This document shows positions 63,480-64,000 of a DNA stretch of 64,000 nt, one piece after another (position 1 is the first letter of the stretch; every line of letters begins with the position of its first letter). Below the pieces are notes generated by a model. The model worked only from the letters and a program-made list of their open reading frames with translations. It ran no database searches and was not told the DNA's origin. The position numbers were made by a program, and so were the translations under genes. Origin of the DNA: Bacteroidota bacterium (GTDB taxonomy: Bacteria; Bacteroidota; Ignavibacteria; Tepidaquicellales; Tepidaquicellaceae); the NCBI GenBank assembly GCA_018266845.1, contig JAFDZO010000010.1, forward strand, positions 1-64,000, given 5' to 3'.

Positions 63480-64000
63480 TTGTCAAAGACACAGGAAAAA
63501 ATATTTCTTTTCCTCTCGGATTTTATATTTTTGAATCTCGCATGGGCTGTCTATTACTTTGTCCGCGTTGAAACAGGGTGGATTAAATATGCTAACCCGG
63601 TTCAGTTTTTAGTTCCGCTTGTTGTAATTTATTTATACTGGATTGTAATTTTTTCTTTTACAGGTCTATACCAATATTGGTTTGTTCGTTCACGATTCGA
63701 TGAGTTTGCTTCCGTAGTTAAGTCAGTTTCTATAGGCTGTTTCATATTGTTCTTTCTCATATTCATTGATGATACAATAAACAACGCGCCTATTATTTCG
63801 CGATTTCTTATTCTAATTTACTGGCTGCTTACGCTTCTGCTTGTGGGCTTTGGAAGAATTATCATCCGTGGTTTTCAGAGAAATCTTCTTCAGAAAGGAA
63901 TCGGTCTTCGTAATACTCTAATCATAGGAGAAGGTGAAAAAGCCGCCAATCTTTTTGAAATGGTTACAAAATTTCCTCAGCTGGGATATAAAGTAATCGG
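63480..64000 (+). CDS. Undecaprenyl-phosphate sugar phosphotransferase, WbaP type (partial)
   Basis: The frame opens at TTG 63480 (SKTQEKIFLFLSDFIFLNLA) and stays open to the window end, giving 173 codons. It has the N-terminal membrane helices of exopolysaccharide polyprenyl glycosylphosphotransferases (four helices: FLSDFIFLNLAWAVYYF, FLVPLVVIYLYWIVIFSF, then SVSIGCFILFFLIFI and LILIYWLLTLLLVGF), then the start of the CoA-binding-like domain (RNTLIIGEGEKAANLFEMV). The catalytic bacterial-transferase domain lies beyond the window. It starts the repeat unit by putting a sugar phosphate on undecaprenyl phosphate. Confidence 0.8.
   Translation, partial: MSKTQEKIFLFLSDFIFLNLAWAVYYFVRVETGWIKYANPVQFLVPLVVIYLYWIVIFSFTGLYQYWFVRSRFDEFASVVKSVSIGCFILFFLIFIDDTINNAPIISRFLILIYWLLTLLLVGFGRIIIRGFQRNLLQKGIGLRNTLIIGEGEKAANLFEMVTKFPQLGYKVI

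Noticed and set aside
1-64000. CRISPR array, prophage, integron or insertion sequence
   Set aside because: No regularly spaced repeats of 25-40 bp, no transposase, integrase or phage structural gene was seen on either strand.

Overview
The window is AT-rich bacterial chromosome from the FCB group. The closest fit from gene content is an Ignavibacteria/Kapabacteria-like (Chlorobi-sister) Bacteroidota organism. Clues are a secreted protein ending in an 'NYPNPFNP'-type type IX secretion (T9SS) sorting domain, a PorV/PorQ-like outer-membrane protein, DUF4783 and DUF2795-type small proteins, BatA/VWA and CapA proteins, and frequent TTG starts with weak Shine-Dalgarno sequences. No rRNA, CRISPR array, prophage or insertion sequence was seen. 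The assignment rests on recognised families only; no search was run.

Layout. 1-1200: a mostly non-coding segment with a tRNA-Arg(ACG), paired hairpins, and a compact unit made of an FNR/CRP-like dyad, a 50-codon ORF, a 29-aa hydrophobic peptide with a strong ribosome-binding site, and a terminator. 1266-7302 (+): DUF4783 protein, a very large NtrY-like sensor kinase and an Ig-like lipoprotein. 7299-17317 (-): DNA polymerase III delta', an Omp85/BamA-TamA-type protein, a DUF2795-like acidic protein, a peptide ABC importer (OppB, OppC and a lipoprotein binding protein, no ATPases nearby), HPr kinase, hibernation factor and a GNAT enzyme. 17383-18921 (+): an unrecognised exported protein. 18973-24692 (-): a TetR-HlyD-ATPase-ATPase-permease-permease exporter operon like E. 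coli cecR-ybhGFSR, with the double ATPase YbhF split in two.

24921-27009 (+): PorV/PorQ-like protein and LexA. 27144-38460 (-): adenylosuccinate lyase, two tandem PDZ-membrane-GAF-SpoIIE phosphatases, a patatin-Omp85 fusion, a sodium:solute symporter and thiamine pyrophosphokinase. 38532-40646 (+): BatA/VWA protein. 40653-43223 (-): nucleotidyltransferase, CapA-like lipoprotein and MarC. 43507-45129 (+): a T9SS cargo with propeller-like repeats and a small TPR protein. 45225-48232 (-): an ECF sigma / anti-sigma / periplasmic protein set and a lipoprotein.

48838-64000 (+): a lone B12-binding domain protein and a phosphohexomutase, then a surface-polysaccharide cluster. That cluster has an export lipoprotein-like Wza, a Wzz-like chain-length protein, a Wzy-like polymerase/ligase, a Wzx-like flippase, six glycosyltransferases, a methyltransferase and, cut by the window end, a WbaP-type initiating sugar-phosphate transferase. 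Together they specify a Wzx/Wzy-type polysaccharide: the initiating transferase loads undecaprenyl phosphate, the transferases extend the unit, Wzx flips it, Wzy polymerises it, and Wzz/Wza control length and export.

The least ordinary signals are: the tiny-peptide unit near 780-1184; a flippase that seems to start at a non-canonical ATT codon; short direct repeats at 11-bp period upstream of lexA and upstream of the B12-domain gene; two copies of one dispersed imperfect palindrome; and a thiamine pyrophosphokinase-symporter-patatin operon.
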